Shown here: positions 51,856 through 60,674 of the stretch, piece by piece
Layout of the letters: every line of letters starts with the position of its first letter
Numbering within the stretch: position 1 is the first letter of the stretch
Source of the DNA: Olsenella porci
GTDB taxonomy: Bacteria; Actinomycetota; Coriobacteriia; Coriobacteriales; Atopobiaceae
DNA length: 64,000 bases
NCBI RefSeq assembly: GCF_009695875.1
Contig: NZ_VUNC01000002.1
Span: 394,979-458,978, forward strand
Direction: 5' to 3'
Made by a program: the position numbers and the translations under genes
The notes under the pieces: generated by a model
The model's database searches: none
The model's input: only the letters and a program-made list of their open reading frames with translations
Told to the model about the DNA's origin: nothing

Positions 51856-52740
51856 CTACCAGGAGAGCAGCTCGTAGCCGTCGTCAGTCACCACGAGCTG
51901 GACCTCCCACTGCGCGGAGTCGCTGCCGTCGGCGGTGCGCACGATCCAGCCGTTGTCCTTGTCGGTGGTAATGTCGGCCGCGCCCGCATTGACCATGGGC
52001 TCGATGGTGAAGCACATGCCCGGGACAAGGATGGGGCCGGTTCCTTCCTCGCTGACGAAGCTCACGAACGGCTCCTCGTGGAACTCCTTGCCGATGCCGT
52101 GGCCGCCATACTCCTCCACCACGGAGTAGCCGGCGTCGACCGCGACCTTGTGCACGGCGGCACCCACGTCGCCCAGGTGCCCCCACGGGCGCACCGCGGC
52201 CAGGCCCGCCTTCACGGACTCGTGGCACACCTCGACCAGGCGGCGCCTCTCGTCGCTCACGTTGCCAATGCAGTACATGCGCGACGAGTCGGAGAAGTAG
52301 CCTCCCTTGATCGTGGACATGTCCACGTTGATGATGTCGCCGTCCCGAAGGACCGCGCTCTCGTCGGGGAAGCCGTGGCACACCACGTCGTTGATGGACG
52401 TGCACACGCTGTAGGGGTAGCCCTCGAAGTTGAGGTCGGCCGACACCGCGCCGTGCGCGCCCAGGTACTCCTCGACCCAGCGGTTGATGTCCATGGTCGA
52501 GGTCCCCGCGCAGATGTGCTCGCCCACGTAGTCGAGCACGCCCATGTTGACCTCAGCGGACGCCTTGATGCCCTCGATGTCGGACGGCATCTTGAGCAGC
52601 GAGCGGGGCAGCACCTCCTCGCCCGAGAGGAACAGGCCCTCCATGCGCTCGTCAAAGGCATAGTGGCACTTCTTGTACTTCCTGCCGCTGCCGCACCAGC
52701 AGGGATCGTTGCGCCCGGGGACGGGCAACTCGTCGAACAT
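51856..52740 (-). CDS. map: Methionine aminopeptidase type I with N-terminal SEC-C zinc motif
   Basis: A 294-residue enzyme that removes N-terminal methionine from new proteins. The SEC-C motif NDPCWCGSGRKYKKCH at 11-26 is followed by the pita-bread catalytic fold with metal ligands in GDIINVDMS, GGYFSDSSRM, GHGIGKEFHEEP, CFTIEPM and the C-terminal WEVQL segment. The SEC-C extension is known in a subset of bacterial enzymes and is thought to aid ribosome or substrate contact. ATG 52740 follows GAGGAG. It is monocistronic. Confidence 0.94.
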   Translation of the reverse strand: MFDELPVPGRNDPCWCGSGRKYKKCHYAFDERMEGLFLSGEEVLPRSLLKMPSDIEGIKASAEVNMGVLDYVGEHICAGTSTMDINRWVEEYLGAHGAVSADLNFEGYPYSVCTSINDVVCHGFPDESAVLRDGDIINVDMSTIKGGYFSDSSRMYCIGNVSDERRRLVEVCHESVKAGLAAVRPWGHLGDVGAAVHKVAVDAGYSVVEEYGGHGIGKEFHEEPFVSFVSEEGTGPILVPGMCFTIEPMVNAGAADITTDKDNGWIVRTADGSDSAQWEVQLVVTDDGYELLSW

Positions 52741-52903
52741 GGGGTCTCCTCACACGTCGGTTGTCTAGCTTGGTTGTCTCAGCCACCCAGACGATACCCC
52801 CACGGCGGCCGTTCCTTGGGCGAGACGGGCGTTGCCCACGCGCACGCCACCGTCTCGCCATGGCATCGGGGGCCACGGGGCCGGGCGCCAGCGGATGAGG
52901 CCG

Positions 52904-53968
52904 CTACCGTGGCTGCGGCTTGTCTCCCCTGCGACGGCGCACGCGGTGGACGACGACGTCGGCGGTCAGGCCCACCGCCGCGAGCGCCACCACCAGGACG
53001 GCCCACTCCCGGGCGCCCCAATGCCGCCTGGTAACGCTGGCCTGGTCGGCAGCCTGCTGGGGGTCGTAGGTCGTGCGCACGCAGTGGACCAGCAGGCGGT
53101 GGTCGTTGATGCCGTAGGGGGTGCAGGTCACGAGCGTGAGCAAGTCCTTGCCGGGCTCAATGGCAAGCGACGAGACCTCGTTAGGCCACACGACCTCGGA
53201 GCTCTGGACCTCGTACGCCAGCGTGTCGCCCATGGTGTGGAGCAGCACGATGTCACCGGGCTGGAGCTGGCGGATGTCGTCGAACATGCGCAGGTTCTGC
53301 ATGCCGGAGTGCGCCGTGAGCACGCAGTGCGTGGACGAGCCGCCCACGGGCAGGCTGGAGCCCTCAAGGTGGCCCACGCCCGCCATGAGGACGGCGTCGC
53401 TCGTCCCATGGTAGATGGGCATCGACACGTTGATGGAGGGGATCTCGACCCAGCTCATCATGGGGTCGCGGTCGTAGGTCAGCTGCTCGTCGTAGGGCAG
53501 GATCTGCGAGGGGTCGATCTGCGGCGTCTGGCCCGCGAGCTGGGCGTTGTATGCCTGCGCCTGCTGCAGGTAGCGCTGCTTGTCCTCGGGGCTCAGGGCG
53601 TCGATGGTCTGGGAGACCTGCGAGATCTGGTTGAACACGCCGGACGCCTCGATCCGGTCAAGCACCCAGGGCCAGACCATGAGGCCCACGCCCACCAGGA
53701 TAACCAGGGCGGTGATCAGGCGGTCCGCCCAGCGGGGGAGCCTGCGGCGGCGGGGCTTGCTGCCGTTGGAGCCCCGGCGGAGCCTGCGGCCGTGCGAGGG
53801 CTGGGTTTTAGTTTGGACATCGGGTTGGGCGTCATGCGCAGGCTGGGCGTCGGAGGCGGGCGGGATTACGTGCCTGTCGTCGTCACGCCCAGGTAGGGCG
53901 CCGCGCTCGGGCTCGCCGCCATGCCGCGACTCGGAGCCGCCTTCGACCTTCTTGCTGTGACGTGCCAA
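52904..53968 (-). CDS. Class C-type sortase, stand-alone
   Basis: A membrane transpeptidase of 354 residues. A long basic, Gln/Pro-rich cytoplasmic N-terminus (about 85 residues) precedes a membrane helix (ALVILVGVGLMVWPWVL). The catalytic domain has His in LTAHSGM and Cys/Arg in LVTCTPYGINDHRLLVH, with a second helix near the C-terminus (WAVLVVALAAVGL). TTG 53968 is preferred because GGGGGAGGG lies just before it; ATG 53986 lacks a site. No pilin gene is adjacent, so it may serve pilus operon 1 (25209-31421), which has no sortase. Confidence 0.85.
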   Translation of the reverse strand: MARHSKKVEGGSESRHGGEPERGALPGRDDDRHVIPPASDAQPAHDAQPDVQTKTQPSHGRRLRRGSNGSKPRRRRLPRWADRLITALVILVGVGLMVWPWVLDRIEASGVFNQISQVSQTIDALSPEDKQRYLQQAQAYNAQLAGQTPQIDPSQILPYDEQLTYDRDPMMSWVEIPSINVSMPIYHGTSDAVLMAGVGHLEGSSLPVGGSSTHCVLTAHSGMQNLRMFDDIRQLQPGDIVLLHTMGDTLAYEVQSSEVVWPNEVSSLAIEPGKDLLTLVTCTPYGINDHRLLVHCVRTTYDPQQAADQASVTRRHWGAREWAVLVVALAAVGLTADVVVHRVRRRRGDKPQPR

Positions 53969-54422
53969 GAGCCCTCCCCCTCGCATGCGGCGCCGCGCGG
54001 CCGCGTCCATGCAGACTCTAGCATGTGGCAGGCGGGTCACGCCTCAAGGCGTCGCAACAGCCAACGGGAGCCAGCCGGGGCCATGGCTGCAGCTTCTCTC
54101 CCCCGTCACGTGGTCAATTTGCGTATTCGTGCCAACGCAGGGGAGAAGTGCCCCCTTGGGCCTGACATAATGGGGTGTCTGGGATGGGCGGCAACGCCAA
54201 GCCTGGGGCAGTGTTGAGTACTTGCCTCCGCTCCAACTGGCGGCGTGTCGCACGGGTTTGCCACCTTGCGGGGATGGCGCGGTCACCCGCGCGTGTTACC
54301 CCTTGGCAGCCGGCAGCTTGCAAAGGTCGAACGGAGACAATCACTCAGCGCTTCCCCGAGAACGAGAGGGACAGAAGCCCATCCACACCTATCGTGCACG
54401 TCAACCAATGACAGGAGAGTCA
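53969..54422. other. Gene-free region before the RGG protein gene
   Basis: About 450 bp without a supported gene. A sequence at 54199-54228 (GGGGCAGTGTTGAGTACTTG) resembles a badly decayed family A half-site like the one at 35483. It presumably holds the divergent promoters of the sortase and RGG genes. Confidence 0.35.
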
Positions 54423-55316
54423 ATGGCCAGCAAGGCAGAGATCATCGACAAGTACGGCGTCGTTCAGCACATGCTCAACATCGCCCGTCACAACCGCAAG
54501 GAGCAGGCGGCAAAGGCCGACGCCAACGTGGACCGCGTCCTGGCGATGCTCCGACTGAAGGACAACGTGGCGCTCAAGGACCTGGAGACGGTCCTGGGCG
54601 TTGACTCCGAGGCGCTGGCGACCACGCTGGGCGCCATGTCCGCCGACGGCCTGGTCCAGCTCGTGGAGGGCGAGGACGGCACCGCCGAGTCCGTGAGCAT
54701 CACCGAGCAGGGCGCCGAGGACCAGCCCAAGGTCCAGCCGCTGGAGGACATGGCCCTCGCGGGCTTCTCCGACGACGAGCTGGAGATCTTTGAGTCGTAC
54801 CTCAACCGCATGGACACCGCCATCACCGCCGAGATCGGCGCGGATTGGAAGGAGCGCGAGGAGGAGCGCAGGGCTGCCTCCAAGAAGCGCGACGACCGCA
54901 AGCCCTTTGACCGCGACGGCGGCTCGCGCGGCGGGTTTGGCGGCGACCGCGGTGGTCGCGGCGGCTACGGCGACCGTGGCGGGCGCGGTGGCGACCGCGG
55001 CGGGTATCGCGGCGGGCGCGACGACCGTGGCGGCTCCCGTGGTGGGTACGGTGACCGTGGCGGCTCGCGCGGCGGGTATGGTCGCGACGACCGTGGGTCG
55101 CGTGGCGGCTACGGCGATCGTGGCGGCTCGCGCGGCGGGTTTGGCGGCGACCGCGGCGGGTATCGCGGCGGGCGCGATGACCGTGGCGGCTCCCGTGGCG
55201 GGTACGGCGACCGCGGCGGCCGTGGCAGCTACGGCGACCGCGGCGGGTATCGCGGCGGGCGCGACGACCGCGGCGGCGACCGCGGGTCTCGCGGGAGCTA
55301 CGGCGACAGGCGCTAG
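54423..55316 (+). CDS. Winged-helix protein with C-terminal RGG-repeat tail
   Basis: A 297-residue protein. The N-terminal helix (1-35) leads into a winged-helix-like domain ([21 protein letters not shown]..., about 36-95). An acidic linker (to about 145) and a basic helix ([18 protein letters not shown]) follow. The last about 130 residues are almost only D, R, G, Y and S in units such as [17 protein letters not shown] and [11 protein letters not shown], i.e. RGG/RG boxes. RGG tails bind RNA and favour condensation in other proteins. ATG 54423 has AGGAGA before it. The DNA-binding-plus-RGG layout is uncommon in bacteria; a role in RNA or nucleoid biology is inference. Confidence 0.82.
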   Translation: MASKAEIIDKYGVVQHMLNIARHNRKEQAAKADANVDRVLAMLRLKDNVALKDLETVLGVDSEALATTLGAMSADGLVQLVEGEDGTAESVSITEQGAEDQPKVQPLEDMALAGFSDDELEIFESYLNRMDTAITAEIGADWKEREEERRAASKKRDDRKPFDRDGGSRGGFGGDRGGRGGYGDRGGRGGDRGGYRGGRDDRGGSRGGYGDRGGSRGGYGRDDRGSRGGYGDRGGSRGGFGGDRGGYRGGRDDRGGSRGGYGDRGGRGSYGDRGGYRGGRDDRGGDRGSRGSYGDRR

Positions 55317-55352
55317 GGGCCATTCGCTCTAGAACGACACACGGGACATGCG

Positions 55353-55384
55353 AGGGGGTGACGGCAGCGACGCCGTCACCCCCT
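55353..55384 (+). terminator. Rho-independent terminator of the RGG protein gene
   Basis: A perfect 13-bp stem AGGGGGTGACGGC/GCCGTCACCCCCT with a 6-nt loop, followed by CTTCTTGTGT, 36 bp after the stop codon. Confidence 0.8.
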
Positions 55385-55508
55385 CTTCTTGTGTGGGACG
55401 GGACACCAGGACGGTTGCGACAGGCGAACTCGCTCGCAAGGACGACGGCTCGCTCCTCTCCCCCGCTCAATGGCTGGACGCGGAAACCGGCACCGCGAAT
55501 GCTTGCTG

Positions 55509-56030
55509 CTAGTGGCCCGCGATGCTGGGGATGTCCTGCAGCTGAAAGCGGAACTCCTGGGTTGCCTCGGGATGCTTTTGTCGGTCGACGGGGGACAGGA
55601 ACATGTCCTTGGGGCGAACCCAGAGCGACCCGTCTCCGTAGAGCTTGCGGTAGACCACGTACTCCTCGCCCGTCTCGGAGTGGCGCGCGACGTCCTCCAC
55701 CAGGTAGAAGTCGCCCTTGAAGTGACGGTACACGCCGTGGATGCGCAGCTCCTGGGTGGGGGCCGGGACGGCGGCGGGCGCGAGGCCGGCGGAGGAGGAT
55801 GGGGCGACGGCCGTTGCGTCCCTCTCGGCAAGCGCCTGTCTGAGGCATGCCTTGACCTGCGACTTGCAGTGACCGCACTTGGAGGTGGCACCGGTCATGC
55901 GGCGGACATCCTTGAGGGTCGTTGCCCCGGAGGCGACGGCGGCTTGGACGTCGGCCTCGGTCACATGCTTGCAGGGGCAGACCACGCTGGAGCCGTCCGT
56001 GCCGGTCGCGTGCTTCTTGCCGTGGGACAT
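55509..56030 (-). CDS. BFD-like [2Fe-2S] domain fused to DUF1653
   Basis: A 173-residue fusion. Residues about 15-65 form a BFD-type [2Fe-2S] domain with four cysteines (VCPCKHVT and SKCGHCKSQ). An Ala/Pro linker follows. Residues about 100-165 are a DUF1653 domain (HGVYRHFKGDFYLVEDVARH, then YGDGSLWVRPKDMF). DUF1653 is usually a lone small protein of unknown role; the Fe-S domain suggests redox or iron sensing. ATG 56030 follows AAGGA. It is monocistronic beside family A locus 7. Confidence 0.82.
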   Translation of the reverse strand: MSHGKKHATGTDGSSVVCPCKHVTEADVQAAVASGATTLKDVRRMTGATSKCGHCKSQVKACLRQALAERDATAVAPSSSAGLAPAAVPAPTQELRIHGVYRHFKGDFYLVEDVARHSETGEEYVVYRKLYGDGSLWVRPKDMFLSPVDRQKHPEATQEFRFQLQDIPSIAGH

Positions 56031-56207
56031 GCCGGTTCCTTTCGGTTGGAATTGACATGGGAGGTGTGGCAGTACCTTATGACTACCCGTGGCGGGGGCC
56101 TCCCATCCAGCGGAACGTGACCGCGCGGAACTGATACCCGTTTGGTGACGCGCGAAGCGGTGTTTGGAGCGGTGCAAAGGGGATTTGGAGGGGTCCCGAA
56201 TCAAGAC

Positions 56208-56484
56208 TGCTAAGAAATTGCGAGTTGTGGCAATCTGTCGTCGGCCCCTACGATCTTGGCGTCGGGGAACCTTGGGCCGTAGTGGTCTGTAGGCGGCTTG
56301 GGTCCGATACCTGCTGAGGAATTACGAGTTGTGGCAACGGTGGAGGCGGAAACATGTCATCGGATTGCCACAACTCAGTTTTTCTCAGCAGTTGCGACCT
56401 CTGAAGCCACCTCCAGTCAAAATTTCGCCACCGTCCCAACGGGAAGCCGCGCGAGGATTGCCACAACTCGATATTCCTCAGCAG
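56208..56484. repeat. Family A inverted-repeat element, locus 7
   Basis: Forward halves 56208-56235 and 56312-56340 (cores GCGAGTTGTGG and ACGAGTTGTGG) face reverse halves 56361-56391 and 56456-56484. A typical nested four-half layout of 277 bp, filling the gap 56031-56537, where no gene is seen. Confidence 0.88.
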
Positions 56485-56537
56485 GTGCACGGGGATGGCT
56501 ACGCAGCAATCATCTCACCGTCTTGCCCTGCCATAAG

Positions 56538-57578
56538 TCAATGGGGACTCGGACCACCGATCTCGTCGCCCCTGCTCCAGTGAACGCCGTCAATACGCTC
56601 TAGGTCACGAAACAGGCGCTCTCTGAGCCGTCGGCGGCGCCCCTGCTCCTCGATGGTGAGTCCGCTTGTCCTCATTCCCAGGTCACGGCGGATGCAACTG
56701 TCCAGTCCATCCATGTACGCGAGGTCACGGTATTGGTCTCGGTTCACCCCGTACTCGATGAAGCCGATCGCCTGGAGTTCGCTCCGACGGGTGGTGTCTG
56801 CGGTGTGTCGTTCCCGATCGAAGTGGTCTTCCCCGTCGTACTCAATCGTCACGCCACGGAAGCGCCCCCGCTTGCGCGACTCCAGAGGGAGCAGGAGGAG
56901 GTCGGGCTTCCTGATGCCCCGGTGCGTGGGCTTGCCGAGGCGTGGAACCATAATCGGTTGGTTTACTGCGGCGACGGGAAGGTGGTAACCGCCAAGGCTG
57001 GGTTTGAGGGCGATTCTAAGATAGAGCTTCGCCTCTCGCGGGGAGGCAGCGTTCATGCAAGTCATGCCCAGGAGTCGGCGAACCCGGACCTTTCCAGGAA
57101 ACCTTCCAAGCGCATCGACATGAGCGCGAATCGATTCAGCCGTAGCGATGGGCGTATCTCTCGCGAAGAATCCACGGCCACCACTTGGGTCTATTGCGTA
57201 AGTCCCCATCAGCTCCGCGAGGAGCATCATGAGCTCGAGGTCGGTGAGATACCTCGCAACCTGGACGACGAGGTGCTCGGGGCTAACGCAGAGCAAGCCG
57301 TGACCCAAGCCAATCACCGACCCATATGGGAGTGAGGCCGCCACGCGGTGGGAGGTCAGGTCCTCCCTCCTCGCCCGGACACCTTGGGCGCAGACATGGA
57401 GGGGGTGGGGAAGGTCCTCGAGGAAGGGCACGGCCGAGATGATTCGGCTTACCTCGGAAGGGGATGGAATTGAGGTTGGTACCTCCATGGAGCTTCGGCA
57501 GAGGGGGTCGAAGTCGCGACGCAGCTCCCATCGGCGCATTGCACTGAGAGCGGTGAGATGTGAGATGAGGATGTCCAT
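56538..57578 (-). CDS. Putative PD-(D/E)XK nuclease-like protein
   Basis: A 346-residue cytoplasmic protein with basic, Leu-rich N-terminal helices. The C-terminal part has VTIEYDGEDHF (about 244) then HTADTTRRSELQAIGF, a pattern like DUF559/Vsr-type nuclease folds (IEYDGxxH...D..R...L...G). Such proteins occur alone in many Coriobacteriia genomes and may relate to abortive-infection modules, but no partner is here. The start is uncertain: ATG 57578 has no good ribosome binding site. G+C is lower than in the neighbours, suggesting transfer. The nuclease activity is inference. Confidence 0.6.
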   Translation of the reverse strand: MDILISHLTALSAMRRWELRRDFDPLCRSSMEVPTSIPSPSEVSRIISAVPFLEDLPHPLHVCAQGVRARREDLTSHRVAASLPYGSVIGLGHGLLCVSPEHLVVQVARYLTDLELMMLLAELMGTYAIDPSGGRGFFARDTPIATAESIRAHVDALGRFPGKVRVRRLLGMTCMNAASPREAKLYLRIALKPSLGGYHLPVAAVNQPIMVPRLGKPTHRGIRKPDLLLLPLESRKRGRFRGVTIEYDGEDHFDRERHTADTTRRSELQAIGFIEYGVNRDQYRDLAYMDGLDSCIRRDLGMRTSGLTIEEQGRRRRLRERLFRDLERIDGVHWSRGDEIGGPSPH

Positions 57579-57861
57579 GAATAGATGGTACGGGAGGTTC
57601 CTCGCCCTAGGAGGGGTCACGAAAACTTACCCCGCAGCTAGCTTGCGCACGAGTCGCACGATGCTGCAGGCACGTATTTGGCTTCGGTCGAAACCGAGAC
57701 CCATGCGCTTGCCAAGAGGCGCTGAGGGGAAGTCGGGCAATGGCAACAAGAAGCGCCTCTGGCATCCCCCGCAAGGAGGCGCGAGTTCAACAAACTACGA
57801 TGGCCTTGTGCTGGGGGATTGGGGTCGGAAGCAGTCCGGCCGTAGCGCGGAGCCTCACACC

Positions 57862-58138
57862 TGCTGAGAAAACTCGAGTTGCGGCAATGAGCCGATCGAC
57901 AGCGCCGGCTTGGCACCAAAGGATACCGGGCAATGGTTGTTCTTTGAAGGCTTCGGATGGCGTTCCTGCTGAGGAATATTGAGTTGTGGCAGTGAGTGGG
58001 ACGAAAACGTGGCGTGGGATTGCCACAACTCGATTTTTCTCAGCAGGTACGGTCTCAGAAGCCCTTCGAGACCGAAAACGCCTCGCTATCCGAAGCATGA
58101 GGGGCCCGTAATTGCCACAACTCGAGTTTTCTCAGCAG
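57862..58138. repeat. Family A inverted-repeat element, locus 8
   Basis: Forward halves 57862-57889 (CTCGAGTTGCGGCAATG) and 57967-57993 (TTGAGTTGTGGCAG) face reverse halves 58018-58046 and 58110-58138. It is 277 bp end to end, the same length as locus 7. It occupies the gap 57579-58154, otherwise without a gene. Confidence 0.88.
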
Positions 58139-58154
58139 GTACACCGCCCCACGC

Positions 58155-58712
58155 CTACATTGCGACGGCGAGGACAACGCTCACGACACCGATGAGCGCG
58201 AGGGGAAGGCACCCGTCGATAAACGAGCTCATCGGCGGTAGCCGGTAGTACAGCACGTAGCAGACCAGGCTCACCGCAAACCCGACCAGCGCCAGGACCA
58301 GTGCGAGCGCGGCGACGCCCTGCCGGCCCGCCCCTGCCAGCGCGTATGCGCAGAACAGCTCCATCCCCAGCCAGGCAACGAACAGCACCAGCTCCGTTGT
58401 GGGCTGCCTCCCAAACGCGCCAACGGTGACCGCGAGCATCACGAGGTAGAGCACCACGGACCCCACCACGAACGCCGGGATCATCGCCTCGCGTGCCAGC
58501 GAGGACGCACCCCCGCACGAGCGCAGCGCCCCAAGGAGTCCGCACACCACGGCCCCCAGGATCGCCGCGACGCCGACGCCCCTGATTGCGCCCTGGGCCT
58601 CGCCCCCGCTCACCTTGGGCCAGAAGAAGATGACCCACCACGCCAAGTACAGGGCGCAGCACGCGGCGAGGAGCCAGTGCCCCAGCCGCATCTGGGAGAT
58701 AGAAGCATCCAT
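58155..58712 (-). CDS. Polytopic membrane protein of unknown function
   Basis: A 185-residue protein with about six hydrophobic helices (about 10-28, 40-60, 70-95, 105-122, 128-152, 160-183) and very short loops. No catalytic or transporter motif is visible and I do not recognise the family. ATG 58712 has GGAGG six bases before. It stands alone downstream of the second ABC exporter pair on the same strand, 219 bp away. Confidence 0.7.
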   Translation of the reverse strand: MDASISQMRLGHWLLAACCALYLAWWVIFFWPKVSGGEAQGAIRGVGVAAILGAVVCGLLGALRSCGGASSLAREAMIPAFVVGSVVLYLVMLAVTVGAFGRQPTTELVLFVAWLGMELFCAYALAGAGRQGVAALALVLALVGFAVSLVCYVLYYRLPPMSSFIDGCLPLALIGVVSVVLAVAM

Positions 58713-58931
58713 GGAAAGCCTCCGATCGCGCGATGGCAGCCGATGGCAGCGCCGCCACCGCCCACGATAGCATCGCCGCAAACGCCCGTGCGGCAGTTCG
58801 CGGTCCACGTCACGTCACACGCCCGCGACGTCTGCGCGACGAGCCCCACGCCTGGGAATCGTCACGCGCCCACCGCCGTGAGGAGACCTCCACCGTCGGA
58901 CGGCAACGGGGCCAGCATCACGGACCGCCCC

Positions 58932-60674
58932 CTACTCCGATGCCTCCGGGTCGTCCTCCCCCACGCGGACGAGGCGGCCGCCCTCCCGCTCGAAGAGCCG
59001 GTGCGACACCGAGATGACCGTCCGCCCGCACACCGCGACGGCGAGGGCCTCCATCACCTGGCGCTCGGTGGCGGAGTCCAGGTTAGCCGTGACCTCATCC
59101 AGGATCAGCAGTCCGGGGTCGCAGGCAATCGCCCGCGCGATGTTGAGGAGCTGCAGCTGCCCCTGCGAGAGGCGGGCGTCGGCAAGCAGCGTGTTCCCTC
59201 CCTGCGGGAGGCCGGCGACCACGTCGCTCAACCCCACCGTCTGCAGGGCGCGCGAGACCTGGTCGACCGTGACGGAGGGATCGCCGAGCGTGACCTGGTC
59301 CGTCACGCTCCCCGGCACCGCGCGGAACGCCTGCTCCACGTAGCCGTAGCAGCGACGACGCTCCGCGGGCGAAATGGCCCCCGCGCGCCTGCCCAGGACC
59401 ATGACCTCGCCGGAGTCGGGCTGATACAACCCCAGCAGCAGGCGGAGCACGGTGCTCTTGCCCGCACCAGTACGCCCCACCAGCGTAACGTGCTCGCCCC
59501 TCTCCACCCGCAGGCTGAAGTCACGAAGCACGGGGGAGTTGGGCTCGTAGCCAAAGGTCACGTGGGAGAGACTCGCGGCGACGTCGCCGCTGCTGCCGTC
59601 GGAGGGGGCCACGGCGTCGGTGACCGCGGGCCTCTCCTCCGCCTCGCCCAGCAGCTCGCCGATGCGCCGCACGCCGGCGGCGGCCTGCTGGATGGACTGG
59701 ATCTCCATGCCGATGTCCGAGAGCGGAGTGAAGACCTTCTCAACGTACGAGATGACCGCCACTGCCCCGCCAACCGTGACGCCGAACAGCGAGCCGAGGG
59801 GGCCGCCCTGCGCGGCAAGCGACAGCGACACGCCGATGACCACCGAGCTGGTGGTGATCACGACGGGCGAGTAGACGGCGTCGTAGAAGTTGGAGCGCTC
59901 CTGCGCCAGAAACGCGCGGTCGATCGCGCGGGCGTAGCGCCGTCCCATGAACGCCTCGCGGCCCAGCTGGCGGATGGTGCGGATGGTGCGGAGCGTCTCG
60001 GGGATCTGCTCGTTTGCCTCGCCCACGGCGACGCGGTTCTGGGTCTGGGCGTCCAGCGTCGCGCGCTGCACATGGCGCGTGAACAGGAACACGAGCGGGA
60101 GCGCCACCAGCAGCATGGCCCCCAGGCCAACGCTCTCCCACATCACGATGGCGACGATGCCGACCACCTGGCACAGGTCGGTGACCATGCCCACCACACC
60201 CGAGGCGAACAGGGCCTCCACGGCGTCGACGTCGTTGACCAGGCGAGAGGTGATGGCCCCCGCCGCGTTGCGGACGAAGTACCCCGCGGGCAGCCGGTCC
60301 AGCTTGGCAGCCATCCGAGAGCGAAGCTCGTGCGTGACCTTCTGGCCAAACACCGCAATCGCGGCCTCCTGCCCGGCACCCGCCAGCCCCTGCAGCACCA
60401 CAAGCGCGAGGTAGGTGGCGGCGAGTCGCGGCGCGTCGAGCGAGCGTGCCGCGATCCCGTCCACCACCTGCGCGAGGACGAGTGGAGGAAGAAGCGCCGT
60501 CACCACGGTCGCGACGACCGCCGCCACGAGCGCCACCGTCAGCGCAGGATGGGTGCGGGCCACGTCCGCGAACACCGCCGCGACCTGGCGGTTGCCCGCG
60601 GGACGGGATGCGACGCCCCTCTCCCCCGCCGGCGTGGCTTGCGGCTGGGTTGCGTCACCGCTGTGCGCTCGCAT
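58932..60674 (-). CDS. ABC exporter half-transporter, catalytic subunit (second pair)
   Basis: A 580-residue type IV ABC exporter half with six membrane segments (about 30-310). Its ATPase domain has Walker A GRTGAGKST near 400, signature LSQGQLQLLNIARA, Walker B LLILDEVTANLD with catalytic Glu, and switch His in VSHRLF. It overlaps the upstream half-transporter by 20 nt, so the two form a heterodimer. ATG 60674 is inside the end of that gene. The substrate is unknown; no regulator is adjacent. Confidence 0.89.
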   Translation of the reverse strand: MRAHSGDATQPQATPAGERGVASRPAGNRQVAAVFADVARTHPALTVALVAAVVATVVTALLPPLVLAQVVDGIAARSLDAPRLAATYLALVVLQGLAGAGQEAAIAVFGQKVTHELRSRMAAKLDRLPAGYFVRNAAGAITSRLVNDVDAVEALFASGVVGMVTDLCQVVGIVAIVMWESVGLGAMLLVALPLVFLFTRHVQRATLDAQTQNRVAVGEANEQIPETLRTIRTIRQLGREAFMGRRYARAIDRAFLAQERSNFYDAVYSPVVITTSSVVIGVSLSLAAQGGPLGSLFGVTVGGAVAVISYVEKVFTPLSDIGMEIQSIQQAAAGVRRIGELLGEAEERPAVTDAVAPSDGSSGDVAASLSHVTFGYEPNSPVLRDFSLRVERGEHVTLVGRTGAGKSTVLRLLLGLYQPDSGEVMVLGRRAGAISPAERRRCYGYVEQAFRAVPGSVTDQVTLGDPSVTVDQVSRALQTVGLSDVVAGLPQGGNTLLADARLSQGQLQLLNIARAIACDPGLLILDEVTANLDSATERQVMEALAVAVCGRTVISVSHRLFEREGGRLVRVGEDDPEASE

